Shown one piece after another: positions 11,938 through 23,685 of a stretch of DNA of 64,000 bases. A program made the translations under genes and the position numbers. The notes below the pieces were generated by a model. It saw only the letters and a list, made by a program, of their open reading frames with translations. It did not search any database and had not been told where the DNA came from. Positions within the stretch are counted from its first letter, which is position 1. Each line of letters begins with the position of its first letter. The DNA comes from Hemerocallis citrina (taxonomy: Eukaryota; Streptophyta; Magnoliopsida; Asparagales; Asphodelaceae). The stretch is from the NCBI GenBank assembly GCA_017893485.1, contig CM030362.1, positions 261,444,255 to 261,508,254 on the forward strand, read 5' to 3'.

Positions 11938-12787
11938 CTAACAGCGTCAGAAGTTTGAGAGGTTCTTTGCAGGCCAATATTTGGCAGTACTGAAGTAGTT
12001 TGTCCATCATACATATGTTTCTGTGGTACATTAGAAGGAACAGTTGTTCGAGGTAAACATTCGTCAGTTGCGTCTAATACTCGTGTAAAGCACATTTCAA
12101 GTTTCTCTCGTTCTCGTCGTCTACGTTGGGCCAACGTAGCTTTCGATATAACATGAACATTATGAGCCTAAAGTTGTGAAAATGAATCGTTATAAATGAC
12201 TGTTTAAGAGGAGAACCACTTACTTATTTGAGAATGTATTAATTTTCACAGTGTGAGGATAAATAAAAGAAGCAGTGTGAGGAAAGATAAAGAAAAAGCA
12301 TTGTAGATAAAGCAAGATAAAGAAGCAAGATAAGCATATACCGCACTGGACATTTCATTTTCTTTTCCCTTTCCCTTGCAAGAATAACTTGTTTTCTTTC
12401 TCTACATTGGGTGGTTAAAAAGTAGGAATTAATAAAAAATCAATAATGAGCAAAAGACCAACCAAGTAATAAGGGGTGAAGCTTACCTTGCGAAGAGATA
12501 TTAGATTAAGCTCGCGTTCATCTCGAATGGTAACCCTGACATTTTTTTGTCGAAGGAATTGCACCTGCAATAGAAAAATATCAATTTTGAATGTAAGTGG
12601 ACAATTAACTAATGTGCTAAGAACACAATGAAAAGCTTAACTTACTGTTTTTTCCAAGTCAACATCAACCTGTAAGGTATTAAAGTAAACATTAAAATGA
12701 GAGGAACTTATTATTATATCAAGAGTTGTTGATTTTTTTTTCAAAAAAGAAGATACTTACATGGCCATATATAGTGATGTCATCCAT
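11938..12787 (-). pseudogene. Helitron Rep 5' exons (four short exons)
   Basis: Probable exons on the minus strand, each with GT/AG borders: 12761-12787 (MDDITIYGH, ATG at 12787), 12646-12669 (VDVDLEKT), 12487-12564 (26 codons, RDERELNLISLRK) and 11938-12167 (RRREREKLEMCFTRVLDAT). The last has the basic arginine-rich segment common at the N-terminus of plant Helitron proteins. Further small exons probably lie at 12340-12420 and 11766-11870, but I could not fix their borders. The exon chain is inferred from splice signals and position. Confidence 0.6.
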
Positions 12788-13987
12788 TGTTGTTCTTTAA
12801 TTGGAGCAATTGACCTGTATATAAAGGAGGGGAAATATATGATGATTAACTTTGACGTTCTAATTATTTTAACAAACCAATCAAGAAAACGTATTAACTA
12901 CTATTAACTACTATGATCTATCTTCTTTGATGATTATAAATTATTTTAAAAAACGTATTAACTACTATGAGATATGGTGTTTAGTCAGGTGATCAATAAA
13001 GATGAACAGGATGTAGAATGACTAAGCACAGTTATTTGGGAGAATCTCACTAAATCCCAAGATTCCATATCTGAATATTCTAACGATTTTTTCTTTCAAA
13101 TTGATTGTGTTTTGGGTTAAACATAGCAGTTTTGACGTACTTGTGGTATAATAGAATTGCCTTCAATTTTTTTTTTAAAAACTGATCTTTTTTATTATTC
13201 CTCAATCAAGATTGAAACATTTTTCATGGGTTTTGTTTATTTCTGTGTTTTGTGATTATGTTGAATTTTGGGGGATTGAGATTTGTGATTAGGTTGTATC
13301 AAGTTTTTTTCAAAATATACCCTAAAGTTGGTTGATTCAGTTTTCTCTTATGAATTGTTTTTCGAATCTGTCTGATGGAGTAACGGGTAGTATTAGAATT
13401 CTTGTTTAGTAGATAATTATGTACTCAAATTGGAAATAGATCTTATTCGCGAAGCTTTTTTATCCTCCCGTATTATTCTCTGTTATAATAAATTAATTAT
13501 GTTAATATTAGTTGGTTTAAATTTCTTTTCTTTAAAGTATGCTAATTGTGATCATTTATCTTTTGCAGCTAATTAAATCTTTTCATGATAACTGTGTATA
13601 TTGCTGGTAAATGGAGATGAATTTCAGTTGGTGCTTTCGGACCGCCCTAGTTGATTATCTTGTTTTCTATAGATGATATTAGTTGTAGTTGGCACTTGAA
13701 GGTTGGATTAGAAGCATGTCTATAATGTTCTTGGTGATGCCCAATCACTCATGCCATGAGAGTACAACTTTCCTCAATTTAGTACTTCCTTTCCTCTCAT
13801 CTGACTACGTCCAAGTTAGTAAAAGACACTGCATAGCTGGTGTGGAGGTTCATGTTAGAAGTTTGTTCGTCGTCCAGTGAAAGGAAGCAGAAGTAGTGTT
13901 CTACAAATCCAACAATGGAGAAGTTAATTGTGGTAATTTAATCCTCTGATATCTGGAATTTGTGTAGGTCAGGCTAATTTGTGTAGG
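12788..13987. other. Helitron sequence between Rep start and captured kinase
   Basis: This stretch probably contains the Rep promoter (minus strand). Toward 13.9 kb it may contain non-coding sequence captured with the kinase fragment; the pyrimidine-rich 'cttttgcag' at about 13560-13568 resembles a splice acceptor on the plus strand. No protein domain is seen. Confidence 0.4.
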
Positions 13988-14511
13988 TATAGACTTGTAA
14001 AGGAAATTGGAGACGGAACATGCGGGAATGTCTATAGGGCAGTAAATGTGGAAACAAATGAGATAGTAAGTATTTGCTACTTAGAAGACAGGGTTTTGTG
14101 TAATATCTGTTTTATGCTTGGCTTCTTTTCACTGGTTTCTTAGGCGTAACAGATTTGAGTGCTTACTTAGTTACTTTATTTAATAAGAAACTGGCATAGT
14201 AAATCATTTTGTGACCACTCTTCTTTAGAAAAAACTGGTTATTGATTTGTATTTGTACTGATATCAGGTTTCCGTCAAGAAAATGAAGAGAAAGTTCTAC
14301 TATTAGGAAGAGTGTGTGAATCTAAGAGAAGTTAAGGTCTGCTACTCTGTTTCTTCATTTTTGTGTCCCTTGATTTAATTGTTTTTTCAAGTGAGAAAGT
14401 CTAATGAACCTCTTTTTGCAGTGTCTTCGTAAATTAAACCATCTAAATATTGTCAAGTTGAAGGAGATTGTTAGCGAGAACCATGAGCTTTTCTTCATTT
14501 TCGAGCACATG
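13988..14511 (+). pseudogene. Captured MAK/MHK-like protein kinase fragment (3 exons)
   Basis: Three exons with intact GT/AG borders read in phase on the plus strand, opposite to the Helitron: 13988-14065 (YRLVKEIGDGTCGNVYRAVN: glycine-rich loop), 14268-14336 (VSVKKMKRKFYY: catalytic Lys region) and 14422-14511 (CLRKLNHLNIVKLKEIV...ELFFIFEHM: C-helix to hinge). The pattern matches the N-lobe of plant MHK/MAK-type CMGC kinases, serine/threonine kinases related to CDKs. A TAG at 14304-14306 replaces what is normally a Trp codon after KFYY. The C-lobe is absent, so the fragment cannot make a kinase. Intron retention shows capture at the DNA level. Confidence 0.85.
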
Positions 14512-15640
14512 GTGAGGGCATTGATGTCCTACTCTTATCTATATTTCATATATAGCAATCTTAATATGGTAATTTTGTTTGGTGCTAAACAGAATTTTAA
14601 AAATCTATGAGTTTGACCAAGAAGGACAACAAATATTTGACCCCATCTCTTTCGCATTGGCTTATTCTATAGGCTCTGCTGTTTGTGTCATCTACTTAGC
14701 TATGTTGTCTTTAAAGATCATTGTATATATGGGCTTTCTTCATATTACTTGAATTCTTCTATTTTATAGAGCAAGCAGTATGATATATTGATATTATAAC
14801 CAGTAACCCGTGATTGGGGTTTGTCTTGTCCGGTTCAAGAGTATTTATGACCAATTTCCTTTTAATCATATCCTCTAGTAAGTCATGATGTGGCGTATAG
14901 AAAGTGCTCTGTGGTGTCCACCTAAAAGGTTGGAAGAAATATTCCATATACAATTGAAGAATTGATTGGAACTAATGAGCACAACGACTGATATTTTCAC
15001 AATTGATTAAGTACAGTGTTCATAATTTGACAAAAATTTTGTGAGACTTGGAGCATTTTGGTAATGTAATACTACAAACTAAATATTGGAAAATTCTTGA
15101 TTTCCTTGTAAAATTAGTATAGTTGTAATTCAGCTATGCTTGACACTCTTTTTTAGAAATTTATCTGTAGTTATTGGCAAAGAAATTCTAACATTCGCAG
15201 TTTTGATATGGTACTACAAAGAATATTCCCTTTATTTTCAAGTTAGCTCGACTATTTCCATATCTGAAGATGAACAAGTTATGTAACAAATCTAACCCCT
15301 GCTCCTATGTAATAAACAAACCTAGAATAAACGCTATGCATTCTATGTTTGATCTTCATATTGTTTACTTAAATTAGGCAAAAATCGCCACCCATTCCGA
15401 ACCCTACTCGCCACATCCACAACTCTACCTGACGAAGCGATAGGAGCTGAAGTCATTGAAAATTTGGAACCATCCTCAGAAACACGATAAGCTTCCACAC
15501 CTACAACACTAAGCCCATTGCCTACACCTACAACACTACAAACTCTACAGTGCAAACTCTTTGAAATCAAAAATCTCATAGCAGTACAAACTCTTCCCTT
15601 TATCAATGCTCGCTATACTACTACTCCATCCCCTAACAAT
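14512..15640. other. Helitron non-coding stretch after kinase capture
   Basis: It begins with the donor side of the next kinase intron (GTGAGG at 14512), followed by AT-rich DNA. I found no further kinase exons. Short frames at 15343-15800 are unsupported. Confidence 0.4.
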
Positions 15641-16345
15641 CTCCAAACCAACAACACTAAGCCCATTGTCTACACCTATAGAATTATCTAGCATTTCCAA
15701 TATCGAAATCAACAAAATTCCCCTTAATCCCTCCCAAACCACCCACACTGACTTCCTTCAATACCCAAATATCACAATACAAACATATGTGCTTTTAATC
15801 TAAGAAATTCTCAATACCCAAACATATGTGCTTTTAAAGATACCCAAATCTCTCTAACAAAAACAGCACAGTCTTGTCTAGGATACCTAAATCTGTCAAT
15901 ACCCAAGTCTCTCTCAATACCCAAATTAGTCAATCTTTTTCAATACCTAAAACAGCACAATTCTTCTAATCGATGGTTGGATTTTGTAATCTGTCAACAC
16001 ACAAATATCCAAATTTCCCTCAATACAGAAACTTCCTTCAATACCCAATTCTTCTAATCTGTCAATACCCAAATCTCTCTCAATACCCAAATATCACAAC
16101 AAAACAGCACTATCTCAATCAAGACACAAATATCCAAATCTCTCTCAATACACAAACTTCCTTCAATACCCAATTCTTCTAATCTGTCAATACCCAAATC
16201 TCTCTCACTACCCAAAACAGCACTATTTCAATCAATAGTGAAACAGCACAATCCATAAAACAACACAATCTCAAACAGCACTATGTCAATACCCAAACAG
16301 CACTATACCCAAAACAGCACTATCTCAAAAAAACAGCACAATCGA
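15640..16345. repeat. Degenerate simple repeat based on 'caatacccaaat'
   Basis: The motifs 'caatacccaaat', 'tctctcaatac' and 'aacagcac' recur dozens of times with irregular spacing, giving Asn/Pro/Ile-rich frames that are not proteins. This is low-complexity expansion within the Helitron. Confidence 0.7.
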
Positions 16346-17030
16346 TGGTTACCTGAGATGGTGAAATCGACTGGGTGAAATCGATGGTGAAATCGACTGG
16401 AGGTGAGAGCGGAGGGTGATTCTTCTAATCGACTGGAAGCTGAAATCGACTGGAGGCTAAAATTGACTGGATGGTGAAATCGACTGAAGGTGAAATTGAC
16501 TGGAGGGGGGTTGGCGACTGGAGGTGGGGGCGCTGAAGAGGAAGCGGAGGTGGTGGGGGCACTGAAGAGGCGCCGAAGATGGCCGGCGGAGAGAGAGGTG
16601 GTGGTCGTTGATGGATGAGAGCGGAAGGGAGGAGGAGGTGGTTAGGATTGGGAGGTGGGGGGGCACTGAAGACGGCCCGATGGCGGGGGTTGCTGAAGAG
16701 GCGACGGAGCGGAGGTAGGGGGTGCTGAGGAGGCGACGGAGTGGAGGTTGGGGAGAGAGAGGAAGACTGAGAGAGAGCGGGGAGATAGAGAGAGGGAGAC
16801 AGTGAGAGAGAGAGAGTGGGCGGGAGAAAGAGAGAGAGAATGGGGAGAAAGAGAGAGAAGGAGGTGTTTTTTGGGGGAAAAAGAGAGAGTGTGTGTGTGT
16901 GTGTGTTTTTTTTGAATTTGTGGAGTTTGAAATTTGGGCGGAAAAATATGTTTTGTGCGAGTAGATTTGGTCCATTGATTTTGGGATAGATTGAATGTGA
17001 GCCACTTGATAGCTTTCTTTGTGTTTTATT
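16346..17030. repeat. Helitron 5' region: short repeats and purine-rich tract
   Basis: A unit close to GGTGAAATCGACTGGA repeats about nine times between 16363 and 16505, followed by GGAGG/GAGAGA-rich sequence (16505-16880) and a (TG)n run at 16888-16906. The minus strand of this tract gives Pro/Ser-rich open frames (such as 16425-17063) that are best read as low complexity. It lies just inside the Helitron 5' end, where its promoter would be expected. Confidence 0.6.
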
Positions 17031-17037
17031 ATATAGA

Positions 17038-17192
17038 TGTTTTAGATGAGTTTTTGAGTTCAAATTTAAAGGGAATTGTACATGATTAAAAATATTTAAG
17101 AGTTAATCATAGATTACAATTTTAGAACTCTCTTTTGTGAAAATTTCATGAATATTAACCCATTGAACTAAGGAAATGATAGAGGTGCTTAA
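17038..17192 (+). repeat. Solo LTR piece 2
   Basis: 155 bp between the Helitron and Tat A, AT-rich and non-coding. It belongs to the split solo LTR 1312-48508. The last five bases CTTAA (17188-17192) pair with GTTAA (43524-43528) as the probable Tat A target duplication with one change. Confidence 0.6.
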
Positions 17193-17801
17193 TGATATGG
17201 CTAAAAATGTGATTAAATCAAGACCGTTCGAACCGGGCACGAATCTTAAAGCTCTCAGGGGTAAAACAGTAGTTTCCACCACAAACGGATCCGAAATGGG
17301 AACTGAGTCTTTCTTCAAAGCCCAGTAACCTGAAAACGGATCTGTCCTATTGGGTATGGTTAGCAACCCATTACAAACCAGCCTAAAAATTTAAAGAGTA
17401 ATTCAAATTCATGATTATCTCTAAGAGGCGATTTAATTCACCTCTCTTATCATGAAATGAGTTTAAACTCTACATTTCATCCAAAAACACCGGGACATAT
17501 AGATATATGATTATCTCTAAACGGTCTTTTAAGGCGACTATAAATACCCCTCTCCCTCCACCATAACAGGGTAATCAACATTTTTCCACAAAAGCGCTCT
17601 ATCATAATCTCCTGATTACTTACTTGAGCATCGGTTGGTTCGTCGCCGGGATCCAACCCGGTGTATCGAACTTTTTGCAGGTTAATGACAGCAACGAGAA
17701 ACAGTCAAACCCCAGCCAAAAGTCAACAAGTTTGCCATATTTGTTTCCAAAAGTATCCACAAATACATCTGTTTGCTCCCACAGCAAAATCAGCAGCAAC
17801 A
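17193..17801 (+). repeat. Tat A 5' LTR
   Basis: TGATATGG...CAGCAACA, 609 bp, near-collinear with 42923-43523. The TATA box is CTATAAATACC at about 17540-17550, conserved in all Tat LTRs of the window. Transcription of the sense RNA would start just after it. Confidence 0.92.
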
Positions 17802-17803
17802 GA

Positions 17804-17820
17804 TTGGCGCCATCTGTGGA
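17804..17820 (+). promoter_or_regulatory. Tat A primer-binding site
   Basis: TTGGCGCCATCTGTGG follows the LTR end by two bases. TTGGCGCC at this position is the usual primer-binding site core of plant Tat/Ogre-type elements, where a tRNA 3' end primes minus-strand DNA. Confidence 0.8.
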
Positions 17821-17872
17821 AAACTAAAAAGCAATCTAGTCACATATCACTTGTGAAGGCAGTTTCCAAGCC

Positions 17873-19692
17873 ATGCCTCCTAAAGAAAAAGGGAAGGTTG
17901 CGGCATCCAGCCGAAGAGCCACTCCTCTTCCTCCTCCTCCACAATTCCAAGATCTTCCTATTCAACTCGACCAGCAAGTTCAGCAACCACAACCTGAATA
18001 GCCTCCTCCCAGGTCCAGGGGAGCTGCCCCAGGGGGCTCCCGTCAGAGCCGTTAGGGACAACACTCCCACCATGACCGCATCTCAGTCCACAACCCTTCA
18101 TCTGACTCTATGGCTTCTCAAAGACCTCCCGGGCAAGATCTTCGTCAAGTGATAGTTAATCGACAGCAGGGAGGCGACTTCCGAACCCTCTTGAATGAAA
18201 GGTGGGCCATTTAGGAAGTCCCTCAACCCGAGCTCCAAAGGGCACCCAGAAGCCGGTCTCCCTGCAGACCAAGGCCTAGAAGAACCCCCTCCCCGAGGAA
18301 GCGACGATAGTCCCCTCCACGTCGTCGACGGAGAAGCCATACTCCAATAAGCCGAGCCGCACCGTTGGACCACTGGGCTGGAGGAGCACCAGTCACTCAG
18401 GTCGAGTTTCAGAATTTCAAGAAGGATCTTTTGTGAGCTCTTAATATCGCCACAAGTTAGGAACGGCATGCACCTAGCCCTCCCCATGCCTCGAGTCATG
18501 ACCAGCACAAGCCAAGCCCTTGCCGTACTCCCACACATGAAGGAAAATCTCGAAGGTCGACTAGATCCAACCGTAGGGATGACTCTTTCCACCGCCATCT
18601 CCGCGAGATGGAGAGGCGCCTCAACAGGCTCAACCAAGGAGAAAAGCAGCGGGCGAGGAATTTTCGCCTGAGCAGGCCTCCTTTCTCCAGAACCATCATG
18701 AAAACTTCAAGCCCCCTAACTTTGAATCTTACAATGGGGAATCAGACACAGCTGACCACATCGAGAGTTTCAAAACACTTATGATGATTCACCAGGCTTC
18801 GGATGTGCTCCTTTGCAAAACCTTTCCAGCCACGCTGAAGGGATCCGCAAGAGAATGGTACTTCTGGCTGACCCCTGCCTCCATCTTCTCCTTCGACCTG
18901 TTTGAGGAGTTCTTCCTTACCCATTTTATGAGTAGCCGCCGGGCCAAGAAGACAAGCACATCTTTATTGGCACTTAGTCAAAGGAAGGGCGAGCACTTAA
19001 GGGACTATGTCAAGCGCTTTACCACCGAGGCCCGGTCTATCCCCTCTTTTGATCAGTCGGTGGCCTCTGCTGCATTCCGACACAACATTAACCATGCCTA
19101 CTTGAACTCATCTCTCGCTAAAAAGCCACCCTGGGATTTTTCGGAACTCCTGCTGAGGAGCGAGAAATATATTCGGGCGGAGGAGACCCTCCTCCCACTT
19201 GATCAGAAAGAGCCCCTGTCCGAGAACAAACGAAAGGGTGCAGATGAAGAAGTTGCTAAGAAGCTCCAAAAGGATAATGGTGGCCAGCGCCGCCCTCCTC
19301 CTCGTTTTGAGAAGTTCAGCCCTCTTAATGCCAGTGTCTCGGCCATCCTAATGGAGGTCGGGAAAGAAGGGTTGCTCCAACCACCCCTGAAGATGAATAC
19401 ATCCAGTAAGAAAAGGAACATGGACAAATGGTGCTGCTTTCATAGGAACCATGGCCACGAAACAGATGACTGTCGGGCCCTCAAAGATGAGATCGAGGCC
19501 CTCATCCAGAGGGGGCAACTAGCCAAGTTCGTAAGGAAGGATATAGCAGATCCTCTGCCTCCCCGAGGGGCTAACAAGCGAACTGAAAGACCTGTTGAGA
19601 CCCCTGGCTCCGAAGCTAAAGCTGTCTTACACCTCATCTACGGAGGCCCAGTGGGGGGAGAGTCGAACTCCTCCCGAAAAGCCTTCGTATGA
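17873..19692 (+). pseudogene. Tat A gag
   Basis: ATG at 17873 (MPPKEKGK) starts a Pro/Arg-rich N-terminal part interrupted by several stops. A frameshift between about 18590 and 18660 leads into a clean frame to a stop at 19690-19692. That frame holds the capsid (Retrotrans_gag) domain from about 18700 (ESFKTLMMIHQ, GSAREWYFWL, LRDYVKRFTTEA) and the Tat-type zinc motif WCCFHRNHGHETDDC (about 19429-19473), followed by LKDEIEALIQRGQL. Gag would form the cytoplasmic particle. The N-terminal lesions make this copy non-functional. Confidence 0.88.
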
Positions 19693-20003
19693 GAAGTAAA
19701 CTCAGTACAGAACCATCCTCCCCCCAAGGGCCTTGGGGTTCCTGTCACCTTTTCAGATAAGGATTTGGAAGGCGTTCGAACGTCTCATTGTGATGCTCTT
19801 GTGATAAACCTCCATATGACCAACTTCGAAGTGCACCGAGTCCTGGTCGACAACAACAGCTCGGTCAATATCTTCTTCCTAGAAGCCTTCCAGGCCCTCA
19901 CGTTGTCTAGAGACCGCCTCAAACCCGCCGGCTACACTCTCCATGGATTCTCTGGGTGCCAGTGACGATCGAGGGAGTTATAACTCTCGACGTAACTACT
20001 GGC
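19693..20003 (+). pseudogene. Tat A protease, first part
   Basis: The frame continues after the gag stop with retropepsin-like sequence HRVLVDNNSSVNIFF. The expected active-site D-[ST]-G reads D-N-N, so the catalytic glycine is lost. A stop at 19963-19965 and a shift follow. The coding sequence GVITLDVTTG is then cut by the solo LTR at 20004 and resumes at 23124. Confidence 0.8.
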
Positions 20004-23000
20004 TGTAACTTCTATTTCTGGTTTTACGGATTTTTCTTATATTTTTATAGTGTTCACTTTTCTATTTTAATGTATTTTGGATCTTGGTCTTGTTGTGGGC
20101 CTTCTGTTGCAATTTACTGTATTATTGTTATTATTATTATTATCCTTGTTATCTTTTGTTAGCCCAATCCATTTCCAAGCCCATAATATTATCTACCCAT
20201 ATCCACCTCTTATTAGATCCTAGTCTACCCCTCTCGCCTGCGACCCATCACCCCTACCTCCGTCGTCTTCCCCTACCCATCACCCCCATCACCACCAATC
20301 ATCCTCCTCGTCGAGCCGCCCTCTTCGACTTCACCTGAGCCCTGGCCTCCCACCATTGCCGCGACCCCCGAAGTCCTCCTCGCACCACCTGTAGCGCTTA
20401 CGGCGTCCTTCGCCTTCTTCGCCCCTGTCTACGACCACCTCAGCACCATCACCACTCGACCACACACCGCAACCACCTCCGGGTCCCCTCAATCCCCGAG
20501 CGCCTCCCGCTCACCTTCAACAACTGCTGTAGTCATCTTCTCCCTCATCCGCTCGAGCCCCGAGTGCCGCTCATCGAAGCCCTGCCCAAGCTTCGTCGCC
20601 GACCTCTTGCTCTCTCCCCGCTCACCGTCATCCCTATCTCCGAGCCCCGTCTTTGCCGCTCTCAATAGAAGCCATCGCCGCCAGAGTCTCCACCCATCGC
20701 CGTTGCACCGTCGTGCCATTATCCTCCTTCGAACGCTTCCTACTCGAACCACCACTCCACCTCGATCATCGCCTCCATCCCCAACCTCCGAAGCACCCCC
20801 TCGTCTCCCTGCTCTACCACTCACCACCTTCGAGCTCGCACCCTCCGTCCTTGCCTTTCCCTCTGCCATCTTAACCCGAACCCCTGAGCCCCTAGACTAT
20901 ACTACTGCACCGTCGAGCCCTTGCCACCGCAGTCGCCGTTCCCTCTCCCGTGCTCTCTTCTTTTGCCTCTTTCAGTGTGGGGAAGAAGGGCAGCCAGTGG
21001 TTGTTGTTGTTGTTTGCTGTGTTGGTTTTTGGGGATCGGATATTTTGCTGTTTGGTGTTTGTTAGAATCCGATCCAGGCTTTTGGTGTTTTGGCTGTTTG
21101 GTTTTACTCTTGCTGTTGGTATTTTGCACGTGTCTCGCCTGTGCTTTGGTTCATTGCCCGGGATTCTAATCCTGTTATTCTAGTTATTCGAATCTCTCAC
21201 ACAAAATGTAAGTCCACTTGAACTCGGTTTATTTTTCTAGTTCAAGATTATTGATCTCTTCCTCAAGTAGTTCCACTTTGATTATCTTAATATTGCTTTG
21301 TATACCTTTCGTAAGGGATATCTAGGGTTTACACAAGCTAACCCGAAGTATCCTTGACTCGTGCCAATATCTATTGATTCAAACCCAAACTCGCATGCAC
21401 ACATGACATGAACAAATTGACTAGAACTTGCATTCAAGAAATATACCATGATATGAATACATTTTAATTGATTGAGATCTCAAGAATTGAATCGTGACAT
21501 GATAATTTTGCCTTGTATACAGTAGAATTTTATCTCAACTTGTTGTAACTTAATATTAATGCATTTCATGATAACAAGAACATGTTGATTATTCACTTTG
21601 ATAAATATATGTGATTATTTTTGTTATATCTTGCTGCCTATTCTGTTTTGTAGTGAGGTTTTGACCCTGTTACAATAGAAATCAACCAAAACCATATAAA
21701 AAGAAATTATAGCCTAACGAATCTAGTTTCCAGACCACTTGACGGATCTTGATTCCAATATGTGAGCTGTGAGATATCGCAGTTTTAGTCACTGCTGGTC
21801 GGTACATTTCCAGGTTGTAAATTAATGTAACACCGACACAACTTTTAGTTGAAACACCATGATAACAATAGTGTAATGACATGAAACTCTCCAGAAACTT
21901 ATTAGACATGTTTAGGATCCATTCCTAATTTTTGTAGATTTTTATGTTGTTTTTACACCTAATTTCACCCATAAAGTTTTGACGGTACGATGCTGCCAGA
22001 ACAGTTAACCAGTAAAGGTTAGGATAATTGACCTAGCTATGATCAGAATTAATAAAAAACTTGCTGAATATAAATTGTAGCACCGGAAGTCTAGTTTACT
22101 TTTCCTTTTGGCGGAATCAAATTCCGAGTGGTAGTTTGTGAGTTACTGTTGTGTTAGTACTACTATGTCTGCTCTTTTCGGATTTACAATTATTTGTAGT
22201 TCATCATGCATTGTATCATTTTGTTGCACTTCTATCATCGCCTTGACACTCTTATATATACAATTGCATTACCATGAATGAAATAATAAAATATTAAACA
22301 AGTCGAGGTTAATAAGGGTTGACTTAGCAGTGGATAATCTCAGAAAATGTACTCAGTAGGGCCCTTCTTGTGTACTTGTACTATTGACATGGAAGGTGGA
22401 GAAATACTCGTGAACTTGTTACCTTGTTATCATGTTATCTCATTGCACCGAGTACACGCTCTGTAGATTCCACCACTATGTCTAAAACGTACATTGTTTG
22501 CATGCAACGAACCTGTGGTATGAGACGTAGTAGTACGTGCACTAGATAGGAAAACAAAATGCTAATAAACTTAAGTTGACACTTGTACACTTGACCATGG
22601 TTTATTGATAGCGTTATTGCTTTTGGACTTTGATCTTGCTTTATACTCTTTGATGTACCATGTTCCCTTACTCTTTGCTTTTCACTACTTGCTGTCTATA
22701 CTTGCTCTAAGGACATTTTCTTTTCCACTCTAGTTGATCCAGCTACAGGTGAACAAGGAGATTTGCCATGAGGCATTGGTGAGCAGTTCTTCTAGGATTG
22801 GAGTAGGAACTGCTTTAAAATAAATTATATTCTTCCATGTTATTCTTTTATCGCCTTGTATTTACTTTTGTTGAACTTGGTATCCCGGGCTTGTTGACCC
22901 GTAACTGTTGTTTATTTTTCTTCCAGTTGTTGTTTATTAGGTTGACTACTACATGTTTAATCTCAGTTATTGTTTATATGATTATTTTTATCTGCGTGGT

Positions 23001-23123
23001 TATAATTATTTCTTTTAATATTGTTGAGTTAAGACTAGTACAACTTATGGATGATGTTAAGATCATTAATTGGGCTTTCATCATGGGCTCGTATTCCCGT
23101 ATTTTGGGAAGCGGGGCATGACA
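20004..23123 (+). mobile_element. Solo LTR inside Tat A protease
   Basis: TGTAAC at 20004 to CATGACA at 23123 (3120 bp), flanked by CTGGC/CTGGA (19999-20003, 23124-23128), a 5-bp duplication with one change. It is collinear with the solo LTR 44090-47592: same TGTAAC start, same ...AGCGGG(G/A)CATGACA end, and a GC-rich middle block. After the first ~330 bp comes a C-rich, exon-like stretch (20215-21190) ending near TGTAAGTCC (donor-like). No internal region remains. The lineage is unclear, but it resembles the Tekay-type LTRs in layout. Confidence 0.85.
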
Positions 23124-23685
23124 CTGGAAAAACCCCGACCACCCGAACCGAGCCAATGGACTTTATGGTTGTTGATGGAAAGGCCGCTTACAATGTCATC
23201 CTTGGCCGACCCGGCCTAGCCGCTCTTCAAGCCGTACCAACAGCCTACCAAATGAAGATGAAATTCCCCACCACAGCTGGGGTGGGAGAGGTCAGAGGAA
23301 GCCAGAAGACTGCCTGGAAATGTTACATGACTTCGATAGGAGGGTTGGTCCTCTCTTTTGAAGCCCTCGAGTTTCCCCAAGGAAGTAGCCAAACTATCTC
23401 AGAGCCGGTCGATGAGTTAGAAGAAGTAGTCTTCTCAGAAGAAGACCCGACCAAGATATTCCAAATTAGTAAGGCCTTTCCCCTCCTGTCAAAGCTGACA
23501 TCATCTGATGCAAAAGAGGAAATCGCGACCTATTCGCTTGCACCGCGACAGATATGCCTGGAATCTCAGAAGAACTTCTCATGCATCACCTCAGCATTGC
23601 TCCCGAAGCTAAACCTGTCCAGCAAAAATGCCCCAAGTTTGCACCAGAACGCCAGCAGTCAAACAAATAAGAAGTAAAGAAACTC
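23124..23685 (+). pseudogene. Tat A protease end and linker to RT
   Basis: Resumes the protease after the solo LTR: PMDFMVVDGKAAYNVILGRPGL, the conserved C-terminal block of Tat proteases. It then runs through an acidic linker and ends in a stop at 23675-23677 just before RT. Confidence 0.85.

Larger units (their letters stand above)
3006..17037 (-). mobile_element. Helitron, minus strand, 14 kb, both ends visible
   Basis: Read on the minus strand the element starts TCTATATAATAAAACAC (17037 downward) and ends CATAACTAG (at 3006). This is the TC...CTAG form expected of Helitrons, inserted between A (3005) and T (17038) with no target duplication. A hairpin lies 14 nt before the terminal CTAG. 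Inside are, in minus-strand order, short 5' exons (12.8-11.9 kb), Rep with HUH and two-Tyr motifs (11.7-9.5 kb) and a PIF1-type helicase (9.5-7.5 kb). It also carries a captured kinase fragment, tandem repeats and a later solo Tat LTR. Rep/helicase has several lesions, so this copy is not autonomous now. Confidence 0.88.

Noticed and set aside
13988..14511. Functional kinase gene
   Set aside because: Only the N-lobe is present, with an in-frame TAG and no catalytic loop or C-lobe, inside a Helitron.
16425..17063. Long Pro/Ser-rich frame on the minus strand as a protein gene
   Set aside because: It is made of low-complexity CT-rich sequence and two overlapping frames are equally open. It sits at the Helitron 5' end and matches no domain.
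17624..18152. Overlapping frames starting before the Tat A primer-binding site as a separate gene
   Set aside because: They cross the LTR end and the primer-binding site. The gag start at 17873 in another frame is better supported by later gag homology.
20489..21183. Several overlapping frames near 20.5-21.2 kb as genes
   Set aside because: They are C-rich LTR sequence open in multiple frames on both strands, with no domain.
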